Of a stretch of DNA of 64,000 nucleotides, positions 43,186 to 50,927 are shown piece by piece (position 1 is the first letter of the stretch; every line of letters begins with the position of its first letter). Origin of the DNA: Gemmatimonadota bacterium (GTDB lineage Bacteria; Latescibacterota; UBA2968; UBA8231); contig VXOR01000042.1 of assembly GCA_009840005.1 (NCBI GenBank), positions 1 to 64,000 on the forward strand, in the 5' to 3' direction. Made by a program: the position numbers and the translations under genes. The notes under the pieces were generated by a model that saw nothing but the letters and a program-made list of their open reading frames with translations, did not search any database and was not told the origin of the DNA.

Positions 43186-43983
43186 ATGACCGCTACGACC
43201 GCAGACCAAAAGACCCTAGCGCCCTCGTCCAGCGAAGAGCGAGATCAGCAGCTAGTAGAATACCTCCGAGACCTAGCATTGGAGCAGATGCCGGCCGAGG
43301 ATCTTTTGCGCTGGGCCAGCGAGACCTTTCCCGGCCGGGCCGTACTCAACACCAGCTTCCAGTACACCGGCGTGGCGATGATCCACATGGCGACGGCGAT
43401 GGGGCTGAACTTGCGCTTTGCCACCATCGACACCCTCCGGCTCCACCCCGAGACCTACGCCTTTATGGAGGAAGTCCGAGCGCGCTACGGCTGCCACTTT
43501 GAGGTCATCCAACCCAAGCGCGGCGATGTCGAGCGGATGGTCGTGCGCCACGGCGAGTACTTGTTTTTCGACTCCAAGGAAAAACAGGAGCACTGCTGCC
43601 AAGTGCGGAAGGAATGGCCCAACAACGCGCTGTTGCAGACCGCCGACTGCTGGATTTCGGGGCAGCGCTGGGACCAGTCCGTGCATCGCCAGCAGACGGC
43701 CAAGAAGGCGGTCTTAATCGACGAGTACAGCACCCGGCGCAAAATAGTCAAGCTCAATCCATTGGTCGATTGGAGCGAAGAGGAGCTAATGGAGTTTACG
43801 CGGGCAAACGACTTGCCGGTGCATCCGCTCTACGGCCAAGGCTACCCGAGCTTTGGCTGCATCATCTGCTCCACCCCGATCCGGCCCGACGAACCCAAGC
43901 GCAATGGTCGCTGGCGTTGGTTCAACGAACAAGCCGACGACGCAGACGACCACAAAGAGTGCGGGCTACACTACAACATCTGA
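43186..43983 (+). CDS. cysH: Phosphoadenylyl/adenylyl-sulfate reductase CysH (APS reductase type)
   Basis: Reduces adenylyl sulfate to sulfite in assimilation. 265 aa. PP-loop-type N-terminus (AVLNTSFQYTGVAMIHMA), Cys137-Cys138 in HCCQVRK and Cys225-x-x-Cys228 in FGCIICSTP, the four ligands of the [4Fe-4S] cluster that mark APS-using enzymes. The catalytic Cys259 is in the C-terminal ECGLH. No strong ribosome-binding site precedes the ATG. Thirteen bases after its stop a selenoprotein candidate of the thioredoxin-fold ArsC/Spx family begins and may share the transcript. The reductase needs a thiol donor, so a redox partner nearby makes sense. Confidence 0.93.
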   Translation: MTATTADQKTLAPSSSEERDQQLVEYLRDLALEQMPAEDLLRWASETFPGRAVLNTSFQYTGVAMIHMATAMGLNLRFATIDTLRLHPETYAFMEEVRARYGCHFEVIQPKRGDVERMVVRHGEYLFFDSKEKQEHCCQVRKEWPNNALLQTADCWISGQRWDQSVHRQQTAKKAVLIDEYSTRRKIVKLNPLVDWSEEELMEFTRANDLPVHPLYGQGYPSFGCIICSTPIRPDEPKRNGRWRWFNEQADDADDHKECGLHYNI

Positions 43984-43996
43984 GGGAACCTGAACA

Positions 43997-44347
43997 ATGG
44001 TCCAAGCCTTGGAATGGCGCTACCACCGCCCCGGCTGAACGAGCTGCAAGCGCGCACAAGAGTTTCTTGTGCAGAACAACATTGCCGACGGCATCGTGCA
44101 GAGCGCGACCAAAGAACCGGTCGCAGGCACGGCCGCCCTCGCCCTGCTAGCGGACGCGACTGAGCTGTTCGTCGCCCAAGGGCAGCGCGTCCTCCGCTTC
44201 GACCTGACATCGCAACGGCCCACAGACGAGGAATTGCTTCAGCTTCTGTTGGGACGTTCCGGCAAGCTCCGGGCACCCGCGTTCCGCTGCGGCACGTGCC
44301 TAATCGTCGGCTACAATCAGGCGTTGCTGCCGATGGCGTTGGATTAG
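43997..44347 (+). CDS. ArsC/Spx-family thioredoxin-fold selenoprotein (UGA = Sec14 in a UxxC motif)
   Basis: From the ATG at 43997 (GAGGGA nine bases upstream) one frame runs to the TAG at 44347, broken only by a TGA at codon 14 (44036-44038). Reading it as selenocysteine gives YHRPG-U-TSCKRAQEFL, the family CxxC redox motif (as in Spx CTSCRKA) with U for the first Cys. The rest (GRSGKLRAPAFRCGTCLIVG near the C-terminus) fits ArsC/Spx. Length 116 aa. A 7-bp hairpin with loop AGUUU starts 15 bases after the UGA, as in bacterial SECIS elements. Without recoding only a 92-aa piece starting after the active site would be called. It is probably a thiol/selenol oxidoreductase, perhaps serving the upstream APS reductase. 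Confidence 0.85.
44054..44072 (+). promoter_or_regulatory. Bacterial SECIS-like hairpin for the ArsC/Spx-like gene
   Basis: Perfect stem GCACAAG / CUUGUGC with loop AGUUU. The loop begins 22 bases after the UGA and has G in its second position, within the spacing and loop rules known for bacterial SECIS elements. Confidence 0.75.
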
Positions 44348-44388
44348 ATGCGCCGTGGTTTCAGCGCGTGATGCCCATCTACGACTGC

Positions 44389-45864
44389 TTATTCCCCTCG
44401 AATTGAATTGTGCGGATAGACCCGCTCCCACCCCGTCGCACCAAACACCTTATCGGCCCACAGCGGACCACTTTCAGAGGCATCTACTAAATTGTAGGAA
44501 TGCGAAGCCTGCACGGAGCGCATGACTTCGCGCCACAGCGCGGCGTCCAAGTGCCGGTATTCAGCCGCGTGCGCTGCGGATTCGGCGAGATTGTGCTGTT
44601 CTTGGGAATCTTCCTGCAAATCGAAAAGCCCGGTCGCGCCGTTGCCGTACTTCACTAGCTTGTGCCGCCCGTCATAAGCCATCCAACCGGATTGCAAGCC
44701 GCCGATGAGCATGTCGCGCGGAGAATCGCCAGCCAAGCCCAAACCGGGCAAGGGCCTAGCGTCCATGTACTCCGGCACGCCGTGACCAGACGCGGCTAAC
44801 AGGGTGGCGGTGACGTCCGTGAGGCAAACCAAGTCGTCGCGCACCGCACCGGTAGCACCGCCCGGCTGACGCACCAGCATGGGCACGTGGCAGCTACCTT
44901 CGTAAAAGTTGCCCTTGGCATTTACACCGTGATCCCCAACCAAGTCGCCGTGGTCTGAGGAGAAGATGACGATGGTGTTGTCGAGACGACCGCTTTCCTC
45001 CAAGGCTGCGAGGATTTGGCCGACCTCGTGGTCTATCTGCAAGATGAGCGCCGAATAGTGGGCGCGCACCGTGCGCTTCTGCGCCTCGGTGTAGGGACCT
45101 TCGGTTTCTGGAGTCCAGATCGGCGCACCCGGCCGAGGACGGGGATGGATGCCCTCGCGGACATCGCGGTGGATCGGGTCGCCGGGGGCGGGATCGGGAA
45201 TTTTATCGACATCTACTTTAGCCAAAAATTCCGGCGTGGGATCGTAGGGGTCGTGCGGGCCGGGAAATCCCACCATGCAGGCGAAGGGCCGCTCGTCGTC
45301 GTACTCGCGGATGAAGCGCGCCGCCTCCTCGCCGACGAAGTAATCCCAATAGCAATCCCAAGGTAAAAGCGACACGCAAGCACCGCGCTGCTCGTCGTAT
45401 CCTTCGTGCTCCTTGCCCATGTACTTGCGGTGACCGCGCTGTTGCAGATAGTGCCAGTAGTCGTCTTGGATGTTGACCCACACCTTGTCCTCGCAGGCAA
45501 TGCGATGTTGAAAGCCGAAAGAGGCTTCCCACGGGTAGAAGTGCATCTTGCCAATGGCCGAGGTGAGGTAGCCGTGATCGGTCAACATCTCCGCCCAAGT
45601 GCGGATGCCGCATGCAGCGTGGTCCGGTCGCAGGTGGTTGCCGTTGGTCAGCACGTGATTGCGCCAAGCGTTGAGGCCAGTCAGCAGCGAACAACGCGCC
45701 GGCACGCAGACCGGATGCAAGCTATAGGCCTGGTCGTAGCGAATGCCCTCAGCGGCAATCCGGTCGATGTTGGGCGTGGAAACATGGGGGGCACCGTAAC
45801 AACTGAGAAAGTCGTGGCGCATCTGGTCGGGCATGATGAACAACAAATTGGGTCGGTCGCTCAT
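44389..45864 (-). CDS. Type I sulfatase (formylglycine-dependent)
   Basis: Hydrolyses a sulfate ester, often from sulfated polysaccharides. 491 aa from the ATG at 45864; an upstream extension in frame lacks family similarity. The metal-binding start is LLFIMPDQMRHD, the modification motif CVPAR (Cys53, to be converted to formylglycine) lies in HPVCVPARCSLLTG, and the second metal site is SSDHGDLVGDHG. The Cys-type motif requires a formylglycine-generating enzyme under aerobic conditions. No signal peptide is seen, so it may act in the cytoplasm. It stands alone, convergent with the CysH pair. Confidence 0.93.
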   Translation of the reverse strand: MSDRPNLLFIMPDQMRHDFLSCYGAPHVSTPNIDRIAAEGIRYDQAYSLHPVCVPARCSLLTGLNAWRNHVLTNGNHLRPDHAACGIRTWAEMLTDHGYLTSAIGKMHFYPWEASFGFQHRIACEDKVWVNIQDDYWHYLQQRGHRKYMGKEHEGYDEQRGACVSLLPWDCYWDYFVGEEAARFIREYDDERPFACMVGFPGPHDPYDPTPEFLAKVDVDKIPDPAPGDPIHRDVREGIHPRPRPGAPIWTPETEGPYTEAQKRTVRAHYSALILQIDHEVGQILAALEESGRLDNTIVIFSSDHGDLVGDHGVNAKGNFYEGSCHVPMLVRQPGGATGAVRDDLVCLTDVTATLLAASGHGVPEYMDARPLPGLGLAGDSPRDMLIGGLQSGWMAYDGRHKLVKYGNGATGLFDLQEDSQEQHNLAESAAHAAEYRHLDAALWREVMRSVQASHSYNLVDASESGPLWADKVFGATGWERVYPHNSIRGE

Positions 45865-45939
45865 GGTTCTATTCCATTCTCGTCTCTTGGTGGACAGGTG
45901 AGGGGGCATTGACAAACAAAGTAAAAAAGATCGGGCGGC

Positions 45940-47328
45940 TCATACAACGCCGACGGTGCGGACCAGCCGCTTGAACAGGTCGCCGCGCTCGGCGTAACTG
46001 GCAAACTGATCGAAGCTAGCGCAGGCCGGCGAAAGCAGCACAACATCGCCCGTTTGCGCCAGATGGCGGGCAGTGTCCAAGGCTTGCGCTAGGTCGCGGC
46101 AGCAGTGGACGATCTCGCCAGCACCCGCCTGCTGTACAGCGGCGGCAATGCGCGGGGCCTCTTGGCCGATGAGCAGCACGGCGCGGACATTAGCCTCGGC
46201 AATAGCAGTGCCCAAGGCACTGAAATCGGCCCCTTTGGAAGCGCCGCCCACGATCAGCAGTAGGGGTGCGTCAAAGGCGCGGAGGGCAGCACAGGTGGCA
46301 TCGACTGTTGTGGCCAATGAGTCGTTGTAATAGGTAACGCCATCGCGCTCGGCAACGCATTCGAGGCGATGGGGAAGGCCGGCAAAGGAGCGAATGGCCT
46401 CGGCGAAATGGGTAGCTGGCGCACCAAAGGCCAACGCACCAGCTACCGCAGCGGTGACATTGCTCCAATTGTGCCGTCCCCGCAGAGGAATGTCTTCTGT
46501 CGGACAAATGACGGTCGGCTGCGTCCCGGGGCAGCAGGCCCACAACTGGCCGTCGGCAAGCCACGCGCCCGGAATGCTCGGAGCAGTTGTGCTAAAGGTC
46601 CAAAGGGCGGCAGGACTCTCGTCAACAAAGGCCCGAGCCGTAGGACAGTCCCGATTGACAATGAGAATATCGTCGGGCGTTTGGTAGCAGCACACGGGTT
46701 TTTTAGCAGCGACGTATTCGGCGCGATCGGCGTGATAGTCGAGATGGTCTTCGGTGACGGAAAGAACCACGGCGATATGCGGGCTTTGGTCGAGGTCCTG
46801 CAATTGGAAACTGGACAGCTCTAGGACGACTCGGTCGGTTGGCTGCAACTCGTCGAGGAATTCGAGCGGCGGTCGGCCGATGTTACCGCCGCTAAACACC
46901 CTCGCTGTAGAGTCGGTAGCCAAGAGCGCATGTAGCAGCGCGGTCGTAGTGCCTTTGCCCTTAGTACCGGTGATTCCGATCACTGGCGCAGGGCATAGCT
47001 GCAAAAAGAGGCGCGTCTGACTCGACACTTCGACGCCGCAACGCCGCGCCGCACACAAGCGCGGGTCCAGCGTCGGCAGACCCGGGGTGCGGAACAGCAG
47101 ATCGAAGTCAGTCAGGTCGTCGAGATAGCGGTCGCCGATGCGCCATTGTTGCACGCCCTCCACTGGAATGGCTGGGTCGCGGGCGTCGCACACGGCAAAG
47201 GGAATCTGGCGCGCGTGAAGAAAGCGAGCCAGTGCGCGGTTTTCCACGCCGAGTCCGAGCAGGGCAATGCGCCGCTGCTGCAGAGCCGCGCTTGACTCTT
47301 TGGGGCCGGAGGATTTCTTTAGCGCCAT
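45940..47328 (-). CDS. murD: UDP-N-acetylmuramoyl-L-alanine--D-glutamate ligase MurD
   Basis: Cytoplasmic Mur ligase adding D-Glu in peptidoglycan synthesis. 462 aa from the ATG at 47328 (a GTG at 47346 is an alternative). Rossmann-like N-terminus (RRIALLGLGVENRALARFL), ATP-binding GTKGKGTTT at 121-129, ELSSFQL, HLDYH, and the C-terminal-domain YNDSLATT. The length is normal and all ligase motifs are present. Like murB it is isolated from other cell-wall genes. Confidence 0.95.
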   Translation of the reverse strand: MALKKSSGPKESSAALQQRRIALLGLGVENRALARFLHARQIPFAVCDARDPAIPVEGVQQWRIGDRYLDDLTDFDLLFRTPGLPTLDPRLCAARRCGVEVSSQTRLFLQLCPAPVIGITGTKGKGTTTALLHALLATDSTARVFSGGNIGRPPLEFLDELQPTDRVVLELSSFQLQDLDQSPHIAVVLSVTEDHLDYHADRAEYVAAKKPVCCYQTPDDILIVNRDCPTARAFVDESPAALWTFSTTAPSIPGAWLADGQLWACCPGTQPTVICPTEDIPLRGRHNWSNVTAAVAGALAFGAPATHFAEAIRSFAGLPHRLECVAERDGVTYYNDSLATTVDATCAALRAFDAPLLLIVGGASKGADFSALGTAIAEANVRAVLLIGQEAPRIAAAVQQAGAGEIVHCCRDLAQALDTARHLAQTGDVVLLSPACASFDQFASYAERGDLFKRLVRTVGVV

Positions 47329-47400
47329 TGAAATCGCAATACGCACTTTAAATTAAATTACTGATAATTCCTAATTCCTAATTGATAGCGAGAAGGTGCT

Positions 47401-47778
47401 GTGGCTGTAACAATTATGCGTACAGTGCGGCCTAGTCCGCAATGGCAAGACAGCTTGATCCGAATAGCGAGCGGCCAGCGGGTCGTCATCGACGCGGAGG
47501 AAACTTGGTCGCCGGACATGCGCAACCAAATCGCCTGGTGTGGTGCCGATGGCTTGTACAACTTGCCGGCTGGCGAGGGGTATCTCCTGCCTGGGGCCAA
47601 TGTCGGCGCACTCATAGCCCGCATCGGCGACGACGGGCCGACTTTTGCCGTGGGTAGCCGCTGCGACTTTATTGCCGATCACGCGGGCATTCTGCATCTG
47701 GCCATGAACGAAAATCCGAGCTTCAACAACCAAGCTGGCAAAATCGTCGCCCAAATCATCGTCTTTGGCCAACCATGA
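47401..47778 (+). CDS. LecA/PA-IL-like galactose-binding-type lectin domain protein
   Basis: 125 aa from a GTG at 47401 (AGAAGG just upstream). The C-terminal half (LPGANVGALIARIGDDGPTF, then HAGILHLAMNENPSFNNQAG) matches the PA-IL/LecA beta-sandwich pattern, where the N/D-rich loop binds calcium and galactose. There is no signal peptide. It opens a tight plus-strand run; the next gene overlaps by four bases (ATGA). Sugar specificity and location are unknown. Confidence 0.75.
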   Translation: MAVTIMRTVRPSPQWQDSLIRIASGQRVVIDAEETWSPDMRNQIAWCGADGLYNLPAGEGYLLPGANVGALIARIGDDGPTFAVGSRCDFIADHAGILHLAMNENPSFNNQAGKIVAQIIVFGQP

Positions 47779-48812
47779 GCCTCGCCGACGGCGCGGCGAC
47801 CGCAGCCTATGTGCGTGCGGGACATCCGCCCGTTCGCGCGATCGCTCCGCTCGCCGAAGGGGTCTGGCGCATCGAAGACGCAGATGGTCGTAAGGTCGTG
47901 GTCAAACATCAGCTCTTCGGCAGGCTGACGCAGGGCACGGCTTACGACCTGTTGGAGGTCGAGCGCGACGTGCTCGGCTTCTTGCACAGAGCGAGTTGTC
48001 CGGTGCCGACCGTGCTGGGTATTGATCGGGAAGCGCACTACATTTTCTTGCAATGGGTCGGCGATCGCACCCTCGACGACGCCATTCAAGACGGGGACCG
48101 TGCGGCGACGATGCAGGCCATACGCGGGCTATGCGCCATTGAGCGTGCGTGCGCCCAACGCGCCGACCAGCTAGCACCGAGAGTCGTTCCAAGCGCCAAC
48201 CGTGCGGCCTTAGCCGCCGCTTGGGACGAGGCGGGCGCGCAGGCGCGTGCTGGCATCGAACAGCTATGCCGCCGTCTCCAGCAGCCCTTAGACGCTGGGA
48301 TACAGCCGCTACTCGAAACCATGCACGGCTGGCTAGCGACGCGGCCAGCCGCGCTGGGCAGCGTAGATTACAACGCGCGCAACGCAATCGTCGAGCCGGA
48401 GGGAACGCGCATCTACTTTCTCGAATTTGCCAAAATTGGTTGGGACTGGACGGAACGACGCTTGACGCAGTATACTTCAAGTATGGGTAGCGGTCGGCAG
48501 GATGGGCGCATGCGCTCGCTGCTGGACGCGTCCGCAGCGCGTTTATACGCCGAGAAATCCGGGCGCAGCGACGGGGCGCGGGCGCTCGATTATCACCGCA
48601 TTTTTTTTCTTTTGAACAGCGCAGCCCTGTTGTGCGCAGCCCTCGACGGCGAGCCGCACGCTCAGGCCCTGCGCCAACACTGGAAAAGGCCCCATGCGCG
48701 GCTGCGGCAATGCGCGGCCATGCTGGCCCAGGGCCTGAGCACAGACTCAAGTGTAGCCGAGTTCAGAAGCCGGTTGCAATTTTGTATATCACCACGCGGA
48801 GGTACCCTATGA
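47775..48812 (+). CDS. APH/choline-kinase-fold phosphotransferase-like protein, altered active site
   Basis: 345 aa. Small-molecule kinase fold: the ATP-binding Lys in KVVVKHQLFG and a catalytic-loop equivalent SVDYNARNAIV. The usual HGD is replaced by GSVD, keeping the catalytic Asp and the downstream Asn. The metal-binding Asp (usually in IDFE or IDWE) appears as FLEFAKIGWDW, with Glu in that place. Activity is therefore uncertain. Coupled by ATGA overlaps to the lectin-like gene before it and the DUF5069 gene after it. The substrate is unknown. Confidence 0.7.
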   Translation: MSLADGAATAAYVRAGHPPVRAIAPLAEGVWRIEDADGRKVVVKHQLFGRLTQGTAYDLLEVERDVLGFLHRASCPVPTVLGIDREAHYIFLQWVGDRTLDDAIQDGDRAATMQAIRGLCAIERACAQRADQLAPRVVPSANRAALAAAWDEAGAQARAGIEQLCRRLQQPLDAGIQPLLETMHGWLATRPAALGSVDYNARNAIVEPEGTRIYFLEFAKIGWDWTERRLTQYTSSMGSGRQDGRMRSLLDASAARLYAEKSGRSDGARALDYHRIFFLLNSAALLCAALDGEPHAQALRQHWKRPHARLRQCAAMLAQGLSTDSSVAEFRSRLQFCISPRGGTL

Positions 48813-49075
48813 GCGAGTGGAACACTCTCGACTTCAAGCCCCGGGCCCGGGGTATGATCATCGGCGATATTCCCTGGCTGGCGCGGATCGCCGACAAAGC
48901 GCGGGCGCACCAGCAGCAACGCATCGGCGACTACGTATTTCCCTGACCGGCTGACAAGCACTTCCTGGAGGAAGTGGAGCTAACAGCCGCAGCATTCGAG
49001 GAGATGGTAGCCTCGTCCGCAGACGACGATGCCCTGATCGAAAAGATGAAAGCGCACTTGGCCGGAAAGCACTAG
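48809..49075 (+). CDS. DUF5069 family selenoprotein (UGA = Sec46)
   Basis: The ATG overlaps the preceding stop (ATGA). The frame runs 88 codons to the TAG at 49075 with one TGA at codon 46 (48944-48946). Around it the protein reads IGDYVFP-U-PADKHFLEEV, where DUF5069 relatives have GDY-(I/V)-(Y/F)-P-C-P, so the UGA replaces a conserved Cys. The regions before (IPWLARIADKARAHQQQ) and after (LTAAAFEEMVASSADDDAL) both match the family, so it is one protein. A perfect 7-bp hairpin starts 12 bases after the UGA. The next gene starts at once. The function of DUF5069 is unknown; a conserved Cys/Sec suggests redox chemistry. Confidence 0.85.
48959..48976 (+). promoter_or_regulatory. Bacterial SECIS-like hairpin for the DUF5069 gene
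   Basis: Stem CACUUCC / GGAAGUG with loop UGGA. The loop begins 19 bases after the UGA, G in its second position, as bacterial SECIS elements require. Confidence 0.75.
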
Positions 49076-49076
49076 T

Positions 49077-49964
49077 ATGAGCACCTCAGCGCAAACCGTG
49101 CGCACGCCAAGGCGGAGAGTCAGGGAGATGGAGGTGGAGGTCGTCCACGTACGCCGCGACACCCCAGACACCACTACGCTTTTTATGTCGGCTGGTGACG
49201 AGCCAATCGAATACGAGGCCGGCCACTTCTGCACCATTGATCCGCATCAGTTCGGCGAGTTGGAGCACTTCACCGCCTATTTAGAAGATCAAAAGGGACA
49301 GCGGGAAAAGCCGCGGGCCTATTCCATGGCTTCTGCGCCTCACGAGGAGCACCTCGCCATCACGATCAAAGAGGAGCGCTACGAGAGCGGCGAGACGCCG
49401 TACCCGCCGCTGTTGTCGCCGCTGTTGACGTACTACATCCAAGAGGGTCGGCGGCTAGTCATCAGCGGCTTTACCGGGGCGTACACCTTTCCCGCCGATG
49501 TCTGCGAGCGCGTCGAGCACATTGTCCACGTGTGCGCTGGCAGCGGCATCGTGCCCAACCGGAGCCTGATCGTGGAAAGCCTGCATCGCGCCGATCCGCT
49601 TAGGCACACCTTGCTATTTAGCAACAAGACGCGCGGCGACGTCATTTACTTCGAGGAATTCGATGCACTGCGGGCGCAGTATCCCGACCAGCTCGAAGTC
49701 ATCCACTGCATCACCCGCGAGGACCCAAGCGGCATTCGCGGTGCCCGCAGCGGACGCATCTCCGAGGAACTCTTGCGCGAAGTCGCGCCCGACCCCTCCA
49801 AAGTGATGGCCTATAGCTGCGGCCCGGGCATCACGCCTTACGAGCGTCGGGCGGCCCGGGCCAAAGGCGAGACTCCCGAGCCGCGCTTCGTCGAAAACAT
49901 GGTCGCGCTCTTGCAGGAGCACGGGCTGGACAAAAAGCAGATCCGGCAGGAAAGCTGGGGATGA
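49077..49964 (+). CDS. FAD/NAD(P)-binding oxidoreductase (ferredoxin-NADP reductase type)
   Basis: 295 aa. FAD-binding barrel with RAYSMASAP (RxYS motif, about residues 79-87), then the NAD(P) domain with HVCAGSGIVPNRSLI and the C-terminal YSCGPG. There is no [2Fe-2S] domain, so it hands electrons to a separate ferredoxin or oxygenase. It starts right after the DUF5069 stop (TAG-T-ATG) and its TGA touches the GT2 start. Similar reductases serve benzoyl-CoA epoxidases and other oxygenases, but no such partner is here. Confidence 0.85.
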   Translation: MSTSAQTVRTPRRRVREMEVEVVHVRRDTPDTTTLFMSAGDEPIEYEAGHFCTIDPHQFGELEHFTAYLEDQKGQREKPRAYSMASAPHEEHLAITIKEERYESGETPYPPLLSPLLTYYIQEGRRLVISGFTGAYTFPADVCERVEHIVHVCAGSGIVPNRSLIVESLHRADPLRHTLLFSNKTRGDVIYFEEFDALRAQYPDQLEVIHCITREDPSGIRGARSGRISEELLREVAPDPSKVMAYSCGPGITPYERRAARAKGETPEPRFVENMVALLQEHGLDKKQIRQESWG

Positions 49965-50921
49965 ATGAAGTTAATCGTGCAGATTCCCTGCTTTGACGAA
50001 GAGCAGACCCTGCCCGCTGTAATCCGCGACATCCCGCGCCAAGTGCCCGGCATCGATCAAGTCGAAATTTTGGTCATCGACGACGGCTCCAGCGACTTGA
50101 CTAGCGAAGTGGCGCACGAGTGCGGCGCGGATCACGTAATCCGTTTCCCGCACAACCGAGGACTGGGCCAAGCCTTTAAAGCCGGTTTTGACGAGTGCCT
50201 GCGGCTGGGGGCTGACATTATCGTCAACACCGATGGCGACAACCAGTACTACGGCGGCGACATCGACAAGTTAGTCGCGCCCATCTTAGGCGGTCAGGCC
50301 GATATGGTCATCGGCGACCGGCAGACGCAGGCCATTGCCCACTTCTCCGCCCTCAAGCGCTACCTACAAAACTTGGGCAGCCGGGTGATTAGCCGCCTCG
50401 CCGGCCTACAGGTGCCGGATGTGGCCAGCGGCTTTCGCGCCTTTAGCCGCGAGTGCGCGCTCCAGCTTTCGACCTTTGCCAATTTCGACCACACGGCCGA
50501 GCACGTAATCGAGGCCGGATACAAAAATTTGGCCGTGACTTCTGTCGCGGTCCGCACCAACCCCAAGACGCGCGAGTCGCGCCTCTTTTCCAACATCGGC
50601 AAGTTCGTCTTCAAATCCGGGGAGATCAGCTTGCGCACCTATGCGCGCTACGCCGCGCTCAAGATATTCTCCCTGTGCGGCATCTTGACCTTTGTCGCGG
50701 GTTTTGGCCTCGGCGTGCGCTTTCTCTATTTCTTATTTTTTACGGACGAAGGGATGCTGCATGTGCAGTCGCTTATTTTGGCGGCGATTCTGCTGTTGGC
50801 TGGATTTCAGATGTTTCTCACCGGCGTCATAGCCGATCTGATCGCCACCAATAGGGACTTGCTCGAAGATGCGTTGCAGCGGGTCAAGAAGTTGGAATTG
50901 CGCGATACGAGCAAAAAATAA
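49965..50921 (+). CDS. Family 2 glycosyltransferase (DPM/GtrB-like) with C-terminal membrane helices
   Basis: 318 aa. GT-A domain with the first Asp pair VIDDGSSD (39-40) and the DxD site NTDGDNQY (Asp90, Asp92). Two C-terminal membrane helices (FSLCGILTFVAGFGLGVRFL and LILAAILLLAGFQMFLTGVI) and a helical tail with RDLLEDALQRVKKLE. This is the undecaprenyl- or dolichyl-phosphate glycosyltransferase layout. It starts on the base after the reductase stop and six bases before argC. It may provide sugars for the polysaccharide exported by the Wza/Wzz-like pair a few genes on. Confidence 0.9.
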   Translation: MKLIVQIPCFDEEQTLPAVIRDIPRQVPGIDQVEILVIDDGSSDLTSEVAHECGADHVIRFPHNRGLGQAFKAGFDECLRLGADIIVNTDGDNQYYGGDIDKLVAPILGGQADMVIGDRQTQAIAHFSALKRYLQNLGSRVISRLAGLQVPDVASGFRAFSRECALQLSTFANFDHTAEHVIEAGYKNLAVTSVAVRTNPKTRESRLFSNIGKFVFKSGEISLRTYARYAALKIFSLCGILTFVAGFGLGVRFLYFLFFTDEGMLHVQSLILAAILLLAGFQMFLTGVIADLIATNRDLLEDALQRVKKLELRDTSKK

Positions 50922-50927
50922 TTTCCC

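Noticed and set aside
43614..44150. Long open frame spanning the cysH end and the selenoprotein start
   Set aside because: Its sequence is low-complexity and matches no family; it is a frame shadow of the two real genes.
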